DNA of 64,000 bases from Okeania hirsuta (lineage in GTDB: Bacteria > Cyanobacteriota > Cyanobacteriia > Cyanobacteriales > Microcoleaceae). Position 1 is the first letter of the stretch; each line of letters starts with the position of its first letter. Made by a program: the position numbers and the translations under genes. Where the stretch lies: NCBI RefSeq assembly GCF_003838195.1, contig NZ_RCBY01000004.1, forward strand, positions 1 to 64,000, in the 5' to 3' direction. The notes under the pieces were generated by a model. The model saw only the letters and a program-made list of their open reading frames with translations. It was not told the origin of the DNA and did not search any database. Positions 8,816 through 17,109 of the stretch are shown here, one piece after another.

Positions 8816-10018
8816 ATGACAAAGACCACACAGTTAAAAACCTCAGTCTGTATTCTTGGTTGCGGTCCAGCTGGTATTGTTCTCGGCAATATTTTGCTCA
8901 GAAATGGAATCGATTGTATTGTGATTGATAAGTATAATCGTGAAGAAATTTATGCCAGAGGACGAGCCGGAGTGATTGAAAGTACAACAGTTCAAGTCCT
9001 TAAAAAAAATGACCTGGCGGATACCCTGCTGAAAAATGCTTATACTCACGGTTCTTGTGAGTTTCGCTATCCTGATAAAAGCCTAACTTTTGAATATGGA
9101 AGCTTAAGTGGAGGAGATGTTCATTATGTTTATCCTCAAAGTGATCTCAACGATGATTTGATTGAAAAATATATCAAGGATGGTGGTAAGTTACTTTTTC
9201 ATCATGAAGGAAAAAAGATTGTTCAAAGTGATGACAAAGTCGAAGTTGAATGTTATGATTTAGATAGTCAAAAAACTGTAACGATTCAAGCGGATTTTGT
9301 AGCTGGATGTGATGGTTATCATGGGTTAGCTCGTCAATCTGTTCCCCCTGAAGCTGTAGAGATTTACAGCAAACAATACAACTATCGCTGGTTAGCAATT
9401 TTAGCCTACGCTCCCCCTTCAGCCCAGTATACTCTTTATGGTGTACATCCAGATGGTTTTGCAGCTCATATGCTTCGCAATAGCAAGATTTCTCGCTATT
9501 ACCTTCAAATTCCCAGCACCGATACTTTAGAAGATTGGTCAGATGAGCACATCTGGGCTAATTTACACCAGCGGCTTGCTAAAGAAGGATGTCCGTTAAA
9601 TGAAGGCGAAATCTTTCAAAAGCGTATTATGGAGCTGCGGAATTATGTGATGGAACCCATGGGTTATCAACGATTATTATTAGCAGGAGATGCAGCTCAT
9701 ATTATTACCCCAATGGGTGGAAAAGGCTTAAATTTAGCGGTGCAAGATGCGGGAGTTTTAGCAGAGACATTGATTAGCTACTATCTCGAAAACCACGATC
9801 TTTCTTATCTAAACCGCTACTCCGAAATTCGCTTGCCCTACATCTGGCGTGCTCAAGAATTCTCCTACAGCTTGTTAACAATGTTGCACTCACCGGAAGG
9901 AGAGGATTTAGAGGATGTACGTTTTCGACGTAAACTCAGTGAATCTAAGCTCTCTCAATTAACAACTTCATCAACATTTGCTAAGAATTTTGCCCGAAAC
10001 TACGTTGGTATTGTATAA
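8816..10018 (+). CDS. pobA: 4-hydroxybenzoate 3-monooxygenase-like flavoprotein (PobA family)
   Basis: 400 aa single-component class A flavin monooxygenase. Motifs in order: GCGPAGIVLGN (~15, FAD), RGRAGVIESTTV (~44, very like PobA RARAGVLE), and LLAGDAAHIITPMGGKGLNLA (~292), which combines the GD motif and the flavin-shielding region. PobA hydroxylates 4-hydroxybenzoate to 3,4-dihydroxybenzoate with NAD(P)H and O2. There is a good ribosome site (aggag, 8 bp upstream of ATG 8816). In this neighbourhood the likely substrate is 4-hydroxybenzoate or its halogenated or condensed derivative. No ring-cleavage genes are nearby, which argues against simple catabolism. A family relative acting on a modified phenol is the main alternative. 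Confidence 0.85.
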   Translation: MTKTTQLKTSVCILGCGPAGIVLGNILLRNGIDCIVIDKYNREEIYARGRAGVIESTTVQVLKKNDLADTLLKNAYTHGSCEFRYPDKSLTFEYGSLSGGDVHYVYPQSDLNDDLIEKYIKDGGKLLFHHEGKKIVQSDDKVEVECYDLDSQKTVTIQADFVAGCDGYHGLARQSVPPEAVEIYSKQYNYRWLAILAYAPPSAQYTLYGVHPDGFAAHMLRNSKISRYYLQIPSTDTLEDWSDEHIWANLHQRLAKEGCPLNEGEIFQKRIMELRNYVMEPMGYQRLLLAGDAAHIITPMGGKGLNLAVQDAGVLAETLISYYLENHDLSYLNRYSEIRLPYIWRAQEFSYSLLTMLHSPEGEDLEDVRFRRKLSESKLSQLTTSSTFAKNFARNYVGIV

Positions 10019-10025
10019 TTTTCGA

Positions 10026-10051
10026 GATTCCTTGGGAGACCAGGGAATTTC
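10026..10051 (+). terminator. Imperfect hairpin between pobA and the cupin genes
   Basis: Imperfect inverted repeat attccttgg / ccagggaat just after the pobA stop codon, without a convincing T-run. It may mark the end of the cytosolic part of the cluster. Confidence 0.3.
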
Positions 10052-10089
10052 AGACCATTACATTGTCAAAATTTTTAGCAGGTATACCC

Positions 10090-11580
10090 ATGAATGCCAG
10101 TACTAAGTCTACCGCATTTTACGTCGCTAGTTCATTTCTATTAATTTTGGGAATCAGTTTTCCAGCAGAAGCTCACTTTGGTTTTGATTTCCATGAGCAT
10201 GGACAACAGGATTCCTCAAATGTTTCTTCTTTTACCATTCCGACCAATGCTACTGAAGCTTCAAATACTCTTGAAATCACAGCAAATGGTGACACTCCAG
10301 TTGTATTACCTGATGTAGACCGTCCGGGCTTTTGGCTATTCAGTGACAACGCAGAGTTTGTTGAAATTGGTGACAATACTGATGGTCAGTTAGCACTTTT
10401 TGATTTCATTACCTTACCGGGTGGACCACTACCTCACTATCACACCCTTGAAGATGAGTTTGTCTACGTTCTTGAGGGAGAAATAACCTATCAACTTGAA
10501 GACCAACTCTTTACTGCGACACCTGGAACCTTCATTTCTAAACCGAAAGATGTTCTCCATGCTTTTGTTAATGCGGGTGAAGAACCTGCCCGTCACATAG
10601 AGTTTGTAATCCCGGCTGGAATTGATGGCCTATTTGAACTTTTGGGTCAACCGGGAACCTCTGATAATCCACCTTTTCCTCAACTTCCAACACCTGAATT
10701 ATTAGAGGGTGGCTTCCAACTGTTGAGGGATTTTGGGGTAGTGGCACCTGACTCATTACTCATTACTCCCCCTCAATTTGGAATTACGCAAGAGGGTGAT
10801 CCTGAACTTGTTGTAATTCGTCCGGGTGAAGCTGATGGAGAAGCGAGTGCGACACTGATTGTTAGTAATCCTGAAGATGACTCAACTGTTGCTGAAATTC
10901 CTGTTACCTTTGGGGATGGAGAACGAATTCAAAACTTAGAGATTACTGGTATTGAAGGTGCAGAAAATCAGAACTTTGAACTGACCTTAGTTGATCCGAT
11001 TGATACCAGTATTGCACTCCTACAAAATAAAGCCCTTTTCACCTTGGGTGAGGATAATACTTACACCTTAATTGATGGGTATTCTCCGGATGATTTTCCT
11101 CTGTTACTCCCTGATCCGAATCCGAATTCTTTTTGGTTAGGTGGAAGTAATTATACACAGGTTGCTAACCTGAATCAAACGGAAGGACTGCTCTCATTAT
11201 TTGATGTCTTTATTCCCGAACAAAACTCAGGGATTGAAGAATTATTAACAGCTCCAACCGATTTAGCACTCTACACGTTGGATGGAGAGCTAACTATTAA
11301 TGTTGCCGATCAATCCTTTAGTGCCGATCCGGATACCTTTATTTACTTGCCAGAAGGAAGCAAGTACAGTTTTAGTAACTTTGAAACATTTTCCGCTCGC
11401 ACTCTACTATTTACGACTGATAATCCCTCTAAATTAGAAGATTTTGTTATGACATTTGGTACTCCAGATGATCAAGACAATGTAAATATTCCTGAGCCTT
11501 CTTTGATTTCTGGTTTACTACTCATGGCTTGCAGTGCAGGCGCTCTGTTGAATAAAAATCGTAAATCAGTAAATCATTAG
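10090..11580 (+). CDS. Exported bicupin with Calx-beta-like domain and PEP-CTERM tail (copy 1)
   Basis: 496 aa. A signal peptide ends at AEA-H (~30). Cupin 1 follows (~70-175) with an intact metal site: PHYHTLEDEFVYVLEG and PKDVLHAFVN give the HxH, E and H ligands. A Calx-beta-like segment (~225-305) precedes a second cupin (~325-440) that lacks the histidines. The C-terminus is a PEP-CTERM signal: PEPS, a hydrophobic segment, then NKNRK. Such proteins are exported and processed by an exosortase. ATG 10090 is used; an upstream in-frame TTG at 10063 is unlikely. A metal-dependent oxygenase, isomerase or sugar/phenol-binding role at the cell surface is possible; I cannot name the reaction. From about residue 35 on it is identical to the next gene. 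Confidence 0.85.
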   Translation: MNASTKSTAFYVASSFLLILGISFPAEAHFGFDFHEHGQQDSSNVSSFTIPTNATEASNTLEITANGDTPVVLPDVDRPGFWLFSDNAEFVEIGDNTDGQLALFDFITLPGGPLPHYHTLEDEFVYVLEGEITYQLEDQLFTATPGTFISKPKDVLHAFVNAGEEPARHIEFVIPAGIDGLFELLGQPGTSDNPPFPQLPTPELLEGGFQLLRDFGVVAPDSLLITPPQFGITQEGDPELVVIRPGEADGEASATLIVSNPEDDSTVAEIPVTFGDGERIQNLEITGIEGAENQNFELTLVDPIDTSIALLQNKALFTLGEDNTYTLIDGYSPDDFPLLLPDPNPNSFWLGGSNYTQVANLNQTEGLLSLFDVFIPEQNSGIEELLTAPTDLALYTLDGELTINVADQSFSADPDTFIYLPEGSKYSFSNFETFSARTLLFTTDNPSKLEDFVMTFGTPDDQDNVNIPEPSLISGLLLMACSAGALLNKNRKSVNH

Positions 11581-11799
11581 ACATCTCCAGAAAAGAGGGA
11601 ACTTAGATAGCCCAATTCAATTGTCATTGTTTGATACTTCTGAGTTGACTACTAGATGTAAAAAGTTTAATGGTGCACTTCGGGCGATCAATTAAGTTTG
11701 TTCTCAAATTTTAGGGGAAAGTAATTTATATGCTGGTTGCTTTCCTCCCAACACTAAAACACACTTTATAGTGTGGGTCTCCAGCAACTATTTTTATTA
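11581..11799 (+). promoter_or_regulatory. Spacer carrying a perfect palindrome just before a cupin gene
   Basis: The spacer starts with a family-C MITE end (agacatctccagaaaag) right after the stop codon. It contains the palindrome cacact-ttat-agtgtg (11760-11775), about 24 bp before ATG 11800. The same spacer recurs at 13291-13509. The palindrome could be an operator or RNA hairpin; no ribosome site is evident before the ATG. Confidence 0.4.
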
Positions 11800-13290
11800 A
11801 TGAATACAAAAACTAAGTCTACCGCATTTTACGTCGCTAGCTCATTTCTATTAGCTTTAGGAATCAGTTTCCCCGCACAAGCTCACGTTGGTTTACATTT
11901 CCATGAGCATGGACAACAGGATTCCTCAAATGTTTCTTCTTTTACCATTCCGACCAATGCTACTGAAGCTTCAAATACTCTTGAAATCACAGCAAATGGT
12001 GACACTCCAGTTGTATTACCTGATGTAGACCGTCCGGGCTTTTGGCTATTCAGTGACAACGCAGAGTTTGTTGAAATTGGTGACAATACTGATGGTCAGT
12101 TAGCACTTTTTGATTTCATTACCTTACCGGGTGGACCACTACCTCACTATCACACCCTTGAAGATGAGTTTGTCTACGTTCTTGAGGGAGAAATAACCTA
12201 TCAACTTGAAGACCAACTCTTTACTGCGACACCTGGAACCTTCATTTCTAAACCGAAAGATGTTCTCCATGCTTTTGTTAATGCGGGTGAAGAACCTGCC
12301 CGTCACATAGAGTTTGTAATCCCGGCTGGAATTGATGGCCTATTTGAACTTTTGGGTCAACCGGGAACCTCTGATAATCCACCTTTTCCTCAACTTCCAA
12401 CACCTGAATTATTAGAGGGTGGCTTCCAACTGTTGAGGGATTTTGGGGTAGTGGCACCTGACTCATTACTCATTACTCCCCCTCAATTTGGAATTACGCA
12501 AGAGGGTGATCCTGAACTTGTTGTAATTCGTCCGGGTGAAGCTGATGGAGAAGCGAGTGCGACACTGATTGTTAGTAATCCTGAAGATGACTCAACTGTT
12601 GCTGAAATTCCTGTTACCTTTGGGGATGGAGAACGAATTCAAAACTTAGAGATTACTGGTATTGAAGGTGCAGAAAATCAGAACTTTGAACTGACCTTAG
12701 TTGATCCGATTGATACCAGTATTGCACTCCTACAAAATAAAGCCCTTTTCACCTTGGGTGAGGATAATACTTACACCTTAATTGATGGGTATTCTCCGGA
12801 TGATTTTCCTCTGTTACTCCCTGATCCGAATCCGAATTCTTTTTGGTTAGGTGGAAGTAATTATACACAGGTTGCTAACCTGAATCAAACGGAAGGACTG
12901 CTCTCATTATTTGATGTCTTTATTCCCGAACAAAACTCAGGGATTGAAGAATTATTAACAGCTCCAACCGATTTAGCACTCTACACGTTGGATGGAGAGC
13001 TAACTATTAATGTTGCCGATCAATCCTTTAGTGCCGATCCGGATACCTTTATTTACTTGCCAGAAGGAAGCAAGTACAGTTTTAGTAACTTTGAAACATT
13101 TTCCGCTCGCACTCTACTATTTACGACTGATAATCCCTCTAAATTAGAAGATTTTGTTATGACATTTGGTACTCCAGATGATCAAGACAATGTAAATATT
13201 CCTGAGCCTTCTTTGATTTCTGGTTTACTACTCATGGCTTGCAGTGCAGGCGCTCTGTTGAATAAAAATCGTAAATCAGTAAATCATTAG
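11800..13290 (+). CDS. Exported bicupin with Calx-beta-like domain and PEP-CTERM tail (copy 2, hybrid)
   Basis: 496 aa. The signal peptide (cleavage near AQA-H) and first ~37 residues are identical to the downstream cupin B protein; everything after is identical to copy 1. It therefore has the same intact first cupin metal site, Calx-beta-like middle, histidine-free second cupin and PEP-CTERM anchor. The simplest explanation is unequal crossing-over between copy 1 and cupin B within their shared signal-peptide region, which doubled the gene dose. An in-frame GTG at 11773 lies inside the spacer palindrome region and is an unlikely start. The function is as uncertain as for copy 1. Confidence 0.83.
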   Translation: MNTKTKSTAFYVASSFLLALGISFPAQAHVGLHFHEHGQQDSSNVSSFTIPTNATEASNTLEITANGDTPVVLPDVDRPGFWLFSDNAEFVEIGDNTDGQLALFDFITLPGGPLPHYHTLEDEFVYVLEGEITYQLEDQLFTATPGTFISKPKDVLHAFVNAGEEPARHIEFVIPAGIDGLFELLGQPGTSDNPPFPQLPTPELLEGGFQLLRDFGVVAPDSLLITPPQFGITQEGDPELVVIRPGEADGEASATLIVSNPEDDSTVAEIPVTFGDGERIQNLEITGIEGAENQNFELTLVDPIDTSIALLQNKALFTLGEDNTYTLIDGYSPDDFPLLLPDPNPNSFWLGGSNYTQVANLNQTEGLLSLFDVFIPEQNSGIEELLTAPTDLALYTLDGELTINVADQSFSADPDTFIYLPEGSKYSFSNFETFSARTLLFTTDNPSKLEDFVMTFGTPDDQDNVNIPEPSLISGLLLMACSAGALLNKNRKSVNH

Positions 13291-13509
13291 ACATCTCCAG
13301 AAAAGAGGGAACTTAGATAGCCCAATTCAATTGTCATTGTTTGATACTTCTGAGTTGACTACTAGATGTAAAAAGTTTAATGGTGCACTTCGGGCGATCA
13401 ATTAAGTTTGTTCTCAAATTTTAGGGGAAAGTAATTTATATGCTGGTTGCTTTCCTCCCAACACTAAAACACACTTTATAGTGTGGGTCTCCAGCAACTA
13501 TTTTTATTA

Positions 13510-14628
13510 ATGAATACAAAAACTAAGTCTACCGCATTTTACGTCGCTAGCTCATTTCTATTAGCTTTAGGAATCAGTTTCCCCGCACAAGCTCACGTTG
13601 GTTTACATTTCCATGAGCATGAACAACAGGATTCCTCAACAGAAACATCTAGCTCGACAGAAACATCTAGCCCGATTGATATCTATGATTTTTTGAATGG
13701 CCCCATTCCCACGGCTATCACTGATTATGTAGCCGGGTTAGATGATATCTCAGCGACATCTTTATTCTACCAAGATTTAGAAACTGCATGGGTTGCAGGT
13801 GGACGAATTTCCTTTGTTGAAACAGGCGAGACCACTAATGAACAATACACCCTATTAGATGTGGTTGTTGTCCCTGGTGGTGGTACTCCATTACACTTCC
13901 ATGAAAATGAAGCTGAGTGGTTTTTCATGCTGGATGGTACTTTAGAGTTTCAATTAGAAGACCAAACAGCACTGACACCACCTGAAACGCTTATTTTTGG
14001 CCCCGAAAATGGCAAGCACGCCTTCCGAAATCAGACATCAGATTTGGCGAGGCTACTCATTTATTATGAACCTACAGGAGTTGAAGACTTTTTCCGGGAA
14101 GTCGGTCAGCCCGTAACAGATCCATTTAATCAACCTCCTGTAAATCCTGAAGAACTTTTGGAAGCCGCCCCAGCAAACGGGCTTATATTTCCTAGCTCAC
14201 TAGAGTTTGCCGGTAATCAATTCTTCACTGAGGAAGGGTCTTCTGTCGCAACAGTAGATGTAATCCGCACTGGTGCTGTTGAGGATATTGTTGGTGGTAG
14301 CATTTTTCTAGGTACTGGAACTGAAATCCCAATTGAGTTTGGTATTGGCGAGAGTTTTCAAAGGGTAAATATTCCCCTACCTAATGACATTAACACCATT
14401 GACTTATTCTTAAAAAATCCTACGGGTGGAGCTTCTATTGGTCTGCTAGCAGACCAGGCTATTATTAGGACAAGATCAATCCCTGAGTCTTCTTTCCCTG
14501 TTGGTTTGTTAGCTTTTGGTACAATCGGTGCAGGTTTAATGCTCAAAAATCGCAAGTCAAATCAATGGAATGTAGAACGTAGTTTCATGTTTAATTCATC
14601 TAAAACAAAGTCTTCTAAAACTTTATAA
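13510..14628 (+). CDS. Exported single cupin with Calx-beta-like domain and PEP-CTERM-like tail (cupin B)
   Basis: 372 aa. It shares the signal peptide of copy 2, then diverges into a linker with a repeated SSTETS. The cupin (~85-200) has an intact metal set in PLHFHENEAEWFFMLDG and GKHAFRN. A Calx-beta-like segment (~235-315) follows. The tail has PESS, a hydrophobic stretch and KNRK, but then runs ~22 residues past the basic cluster, unusual for a PEP-CTERM protein. It is the donor of the 5' end of the hybrid gene. It is co-directional with the cluster and followed 112 bp later by the GDSL gene. Probably an extracytoplasmic metalloprotein; the reaction is unknown. Confidence 0.82.
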   Translation: MNTKTKSTAFYVASSFLLALGISFPAQAHVGLHFHEHEQQDSSTETSSSTETSSPIDIYDFLNGPIPTAITDYVAGLDDISATSLFYQDLETAWVAGGRISFVETGETTNEQYTLLDVVVVPGGGTPLHFHENEAEWFFMLDGTLEFQLEDQTALTPPETLIFGPENGKHAFRNQTSDLARLLIYYEPTGVEDFFREVGQPVTDPFNQPPVNPEELLEAAPANGLIFPSSLEFAGNQFFTEEGSSVATVDVIRTGAVEDIVGGSIFLGTGTEIPIEFGIGESFQRVNIPLPNDINTIDLFLKNPTGGASIGLLADQAIIRTRSIPESSFPVGLLAFGTIGAGLMLKNRKSNQWNVERSFMFNSSKTKSSKTL

Positions 14629-14670
14629 ACAGAAGTTTAGCGTCAGACTTTTTTAATCTCAGAAAATAAA

Positions 14671-14700
14671 AACTGGAGTGGAAAAAATCCTGCTCCAGGA
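14671..14700 (+). terminator. Hairpin between cupin B and GDSL genes
   Basis: ctggag pairs with ctccag across a ~15-base loop (14671-14698). No T-run follows, so the role is uncertain. Confidence 0.35.
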
Positions 14701-14740
14701 CTTAAATTGATAACTCAACTAGGACAAGGAGAAATTTTTG

Positions 14741-15829
14741 ATGAGCATCACTATCGATCAAATCTTTGATGAAGATTTTTATCTTTCTCAATATCCAGAA
14801 GTGGCTGATGCGATCGCAAATGGTACTGCCAACAGTCCCCTCGATCATTACCTAACAGTTGGTCAATATCAGGGTGATCTTCCCGGCAAACTTTTTAGCG
14901 ATGTTTATGTCTTTGGAGATAGTTTTTCTGATGATGGGAATTTGTTTGAACTGACTAACGGTATTTTTCCAGAATTTCCAAATTTTGAAGGACGTTTTAC
15001 CAATGGGATAATTTGGATTGAAACTTTAATCCCTGAGTTGGGTTTAGAGATAAATCCTGAAAATAATGTCGCCTATGGAGGTGCAACGACAGGAACCGAT
15101 AATGTTCTCAATCCGAGAACAGATGTTTTACCCGATAACCTACTGCCTTTACCCGGAATCCAAACACAAATTGATGATTTTGTCGCCGAAAATCCTGTTG
15201 CCGATCCCGATGCACTTTATATGGTTTGGGGAGGCGGTAATGATTATGTGGGTTTAAGTCTAACGGAAGTTGATACACCCATTACCAACTTATTAACAAC
15301 AATTGATAAATTAGCCGATGCAGGGGCAAAAAATATTATGATACCTAATCTTTTTGATTTAGGTGCAATTCCCCTTGCTGTTAATGGTTCTCCTGAAGTT
15401 CAGCAAAGACTGGCACAAGTTACTCAAGATCATAATGCAGCGTTGCAAACAGCTTTAGAAGAAGTTGAACAAAATTCAGATATCAATATTATTCAGGTTG
15501 ATATGTATTCAGCCCTGAATCAAGCTATAGAAAATCCAGCTAACTTTGGGTTTTCTAATGTCACAGAGGCTTTTTTAGATACGAATGCAACCAATCCTGA
15601 TGAATTTGTATTCTGGAATCCGATTCATCCTACTGTCCGTTCTCATAATTTATTTGCAAATCAGGCTCAGAAATCTCTTTCTGAGGTTTCTGAAGTGCTG
15701 AGTATTGTCGAAGCAACTCAAGAATATCCCCGTCAATCTGTACCTGAACCTTCAATTTTTAATTCCGGATTGGTGATTGTATTGGCATTATTATTTTTGA
15801 GTAATAACTTATCAAAAAAAACAAGATAA
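14741..15829 (+). CDS. GDSL-type esterase/lipase with N-terminal cyanobacterial repeat module and PEP-CTERM tail
   Basis: 362 aa SGNH/GDSL hydrolase. An N-terminal module FDEDFYLSQYPEVADAIANG with HYLTVGQYQG resembles the 'YYLxxNPDVA...HYxxxG' repeat of cyanobacterial secreted proteins. Catalytic blocks follow: FGDSFSDDG (block I serine, ~S67), WGGGNDY (block III, ~163) and NPIHPT (block V Asp/His region, ~287). The C-terminus is VPEPS + hydrophobic segment + SKKTR, a PEP-CTERM sorting signal. ATG 14741 is preceded by aaggag at good spacing. Placed directly after the cupin genes, it may hydrolyse or transfer an ester outside the inner membrane, perhaps of the cluster product. No classical N-terminal signal peptide is obvious, which is odd for a PEP-CTERM protein. 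Confidence 0.85.
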   Translation: MSITIDQIFDEDFYLSQYPEVADAIANGTANSPLDHYLTVGQYQGDLPGKLFSDVYVFGDSFSDDGNLFELTNGIFPEFPNFEGRFTNGIIWIETLIPELGLEINPENNVAYGGATTGTDNVLNPRTDVLPDNLLPLPGIQTQIDDFVAENPVADPDALYMVWGGGNDYVGLSLTEVDTPITNLLTTIDKLADAGAKNIMIPNLFDLGAIPLAVNGSPEVQQRLAQVTQDHNAALQTALEEVEQNSDINIIQVDMYSALNQAIENPANFGFSNVTEAFLDTNATNPDEFVFWNPIHPTVRSHNLFANQAQKSLSEVSEVLSIVEATQEYPRQSVPEPSIFNSGLVIVLALLFLSNNLSKKTR

Positions 15830-15851
15830 ATTATCCGGAATACTGACATTT

Positions 15852-15937
15852 TGCCCCCCTAGACCCCCAAATTTGGGGGGAATAAGAGTCAACTTGCTTC
15901 TAAAAGTCCCCCTAAATTGGGGGATTTAGGGGGCTTT
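15852..15937. repeat. C/G-rich palindromic intergenic repeat
   Basis: Two palindromic blocks: ccccctagacccccaaattt with its complement ggggggaat, and tccccctaaattgggggatt followed by tagggggc. This is a repeat type common between cyanobacterial genes. It could act as a bidirectional terminator between the GDSL and GST genes. Confidence 0.6.
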
Positions 15938-15984
15938 CACATCAAGTTAACTGAAAATTTCACTGCTCAACCTAGGAGTCTTCA

Positions 15985-16605
15985 ATGATTGAACTGTACA
16001 CACACAATACCCCAAACGGTCACAAAATTTCTATTTGTTTGGAAGAACTTGAACTCCCTTACACTGTAAAGCATATAAATGTTTATGAGGGAGAACAATT
16101 CAAAGAAGAATTTGTTGCACTCAATCCTAATGCTAAAGTTCCAGTAATTGTAGATCAAGAAACTGGACAAACGGTATTTGAATCCTGTGCAATTTTACTC
16201 TATCTTGCAGATAAAACTGGACGGTTAGTATCACAATCAACTCAAGGTCGTTGGGAAGCAATTCAATGGTTGTTTTTCCAAGCGGCTTCTATTGGACCAA
16301 TGTTCGGACAACGAGCGCACTTTGCCTTGTTTGCTCCTGAAAAAATCCCTTACGCAATTGAACGCTATACCAAAGAAACTGAAAGGCTGTATGGTGTCCT
16401 TGAACAACGTTTGAAGCAGCAAAAATATCTCTGCGGTGATGAATACTCTATTGTAGATATTGCCCATTGGGGTTGGGTTTATACTGCTAAACGTATGGGA
16501 TTTGGCTTCGATCAGTTTTCCTGCTTAATCGCATGGCACGATCAAATTGCAGAACGTCCTGCGGTTCAGAAAGGAATTCAAGTTCCTGGACCTCTTCCTT
16601 TCTAA
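15985..16605 (+). CDS. Glutathione S-transferase family protein, YfcG/Nu-class-like
   Basis: 206 aa. The thioredoxin-like N-terminal domain begins MIELYTHNTPNGHKISICLEEL, the TPNG signature of YfcG-type proteins; PVIVDQETGQTVFESCAILLYL holds the glutathione-binding ES pair. The C-terminal helical domain has the family-conserved SIVDIAHWGWV. YfcG-like enzymes act as disulfide-bond oxidoreductases or detoxifying transferases. A ribosome site (taggag) precedes ATG 15985. At the end of a cluster with a halogenase it could protect against reactive phenols or quinones, or tailor the product; that is inference from position. Confidence 0.88.
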   Translation: MIELYTHNTPNGHKISICLEELELPYTVKHINVYEGEQFKEEFVALNPNAKVPVIVDQETGQTVFESCAILLYLADKTGRLVSQSTQGRWEAIQWLFFQAASIGPMFGQRAHFALFAPEKIPYAIERYTKETERLYGVLEQRLKQQKYLCGDEYSIVDIAHWGWVYTAKRMGFGFDQFSCLIAWHDQIAERPAVQKGIQVPGPLPF

Positions 16606-17109
16606 GTTCATCACAATAGATAGAGATGTCTGGTGCTATTTCAACAGAAATATTATGCATTATGTAATTTTATGATTCCAGACATCTCTGGAGATGTCTA
16701 TTGAAAAACACTATTCATCAAATATCAACAACCCATCACTTTTTGAGGATAAACTGATTTGCAAAATTTTTACAACTGATAAAACTCAACTCACGAGTTG
16801 TTTTTTTTGACTGTTTTTTAAATCAGTAATAAAATATGAGGATTTTTAATCCCTGTTATATCATGTTCGGATGATTAGTTATAAAAACTTCTTCACTTCA
16901 AACTTTGCTCTCTTCCTTCTGCCTTCTGCCTTCTGCCCTCTGCCTTTCCTCTGCCAAAGTATAAGTATTTAACCTAGGATGATATTATATCAATTTGTTT
17001 ACTAATAATCAACTTAAGGGATATTAATTATATTTGATCAAAGCCGCAATCAAAAAGCTGATAAAATTAGCTTTTTTATAAAAAAATAATCTTCAATAGT
17101 TTAAAGTTT
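16606..17109. repeat. Intergenic region with two degraded MITEs
   Basis: 16625-16707 carries family-C ends (gagatgtctggtg ... agacatctctggagatgtct). 16858-16985 is a degenerate family-A element (atatcatgttcgg ... aacctaggatgatat) filled with 'ctgccttctgcc' microrepeats. No gene is seen. Confidence 0.5.

Larger units (their letters stand above)
10191..13620 (+). repeat. Tandem duplication, two 1,710-bp units
   Basis: Sequence from ~10191 repeats at an offset of exactly 1,710 bp through ~13610, with no difference seen. It covers most of a cupin gene, the 192-bp spacer after it, and the 5' part of the next cupin gene. The head of the second cupin gene matches the head of the third, and its body matches the first, with the switch inside a shared 15-bp block near 11896-11910. 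Confidence 0.93.
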
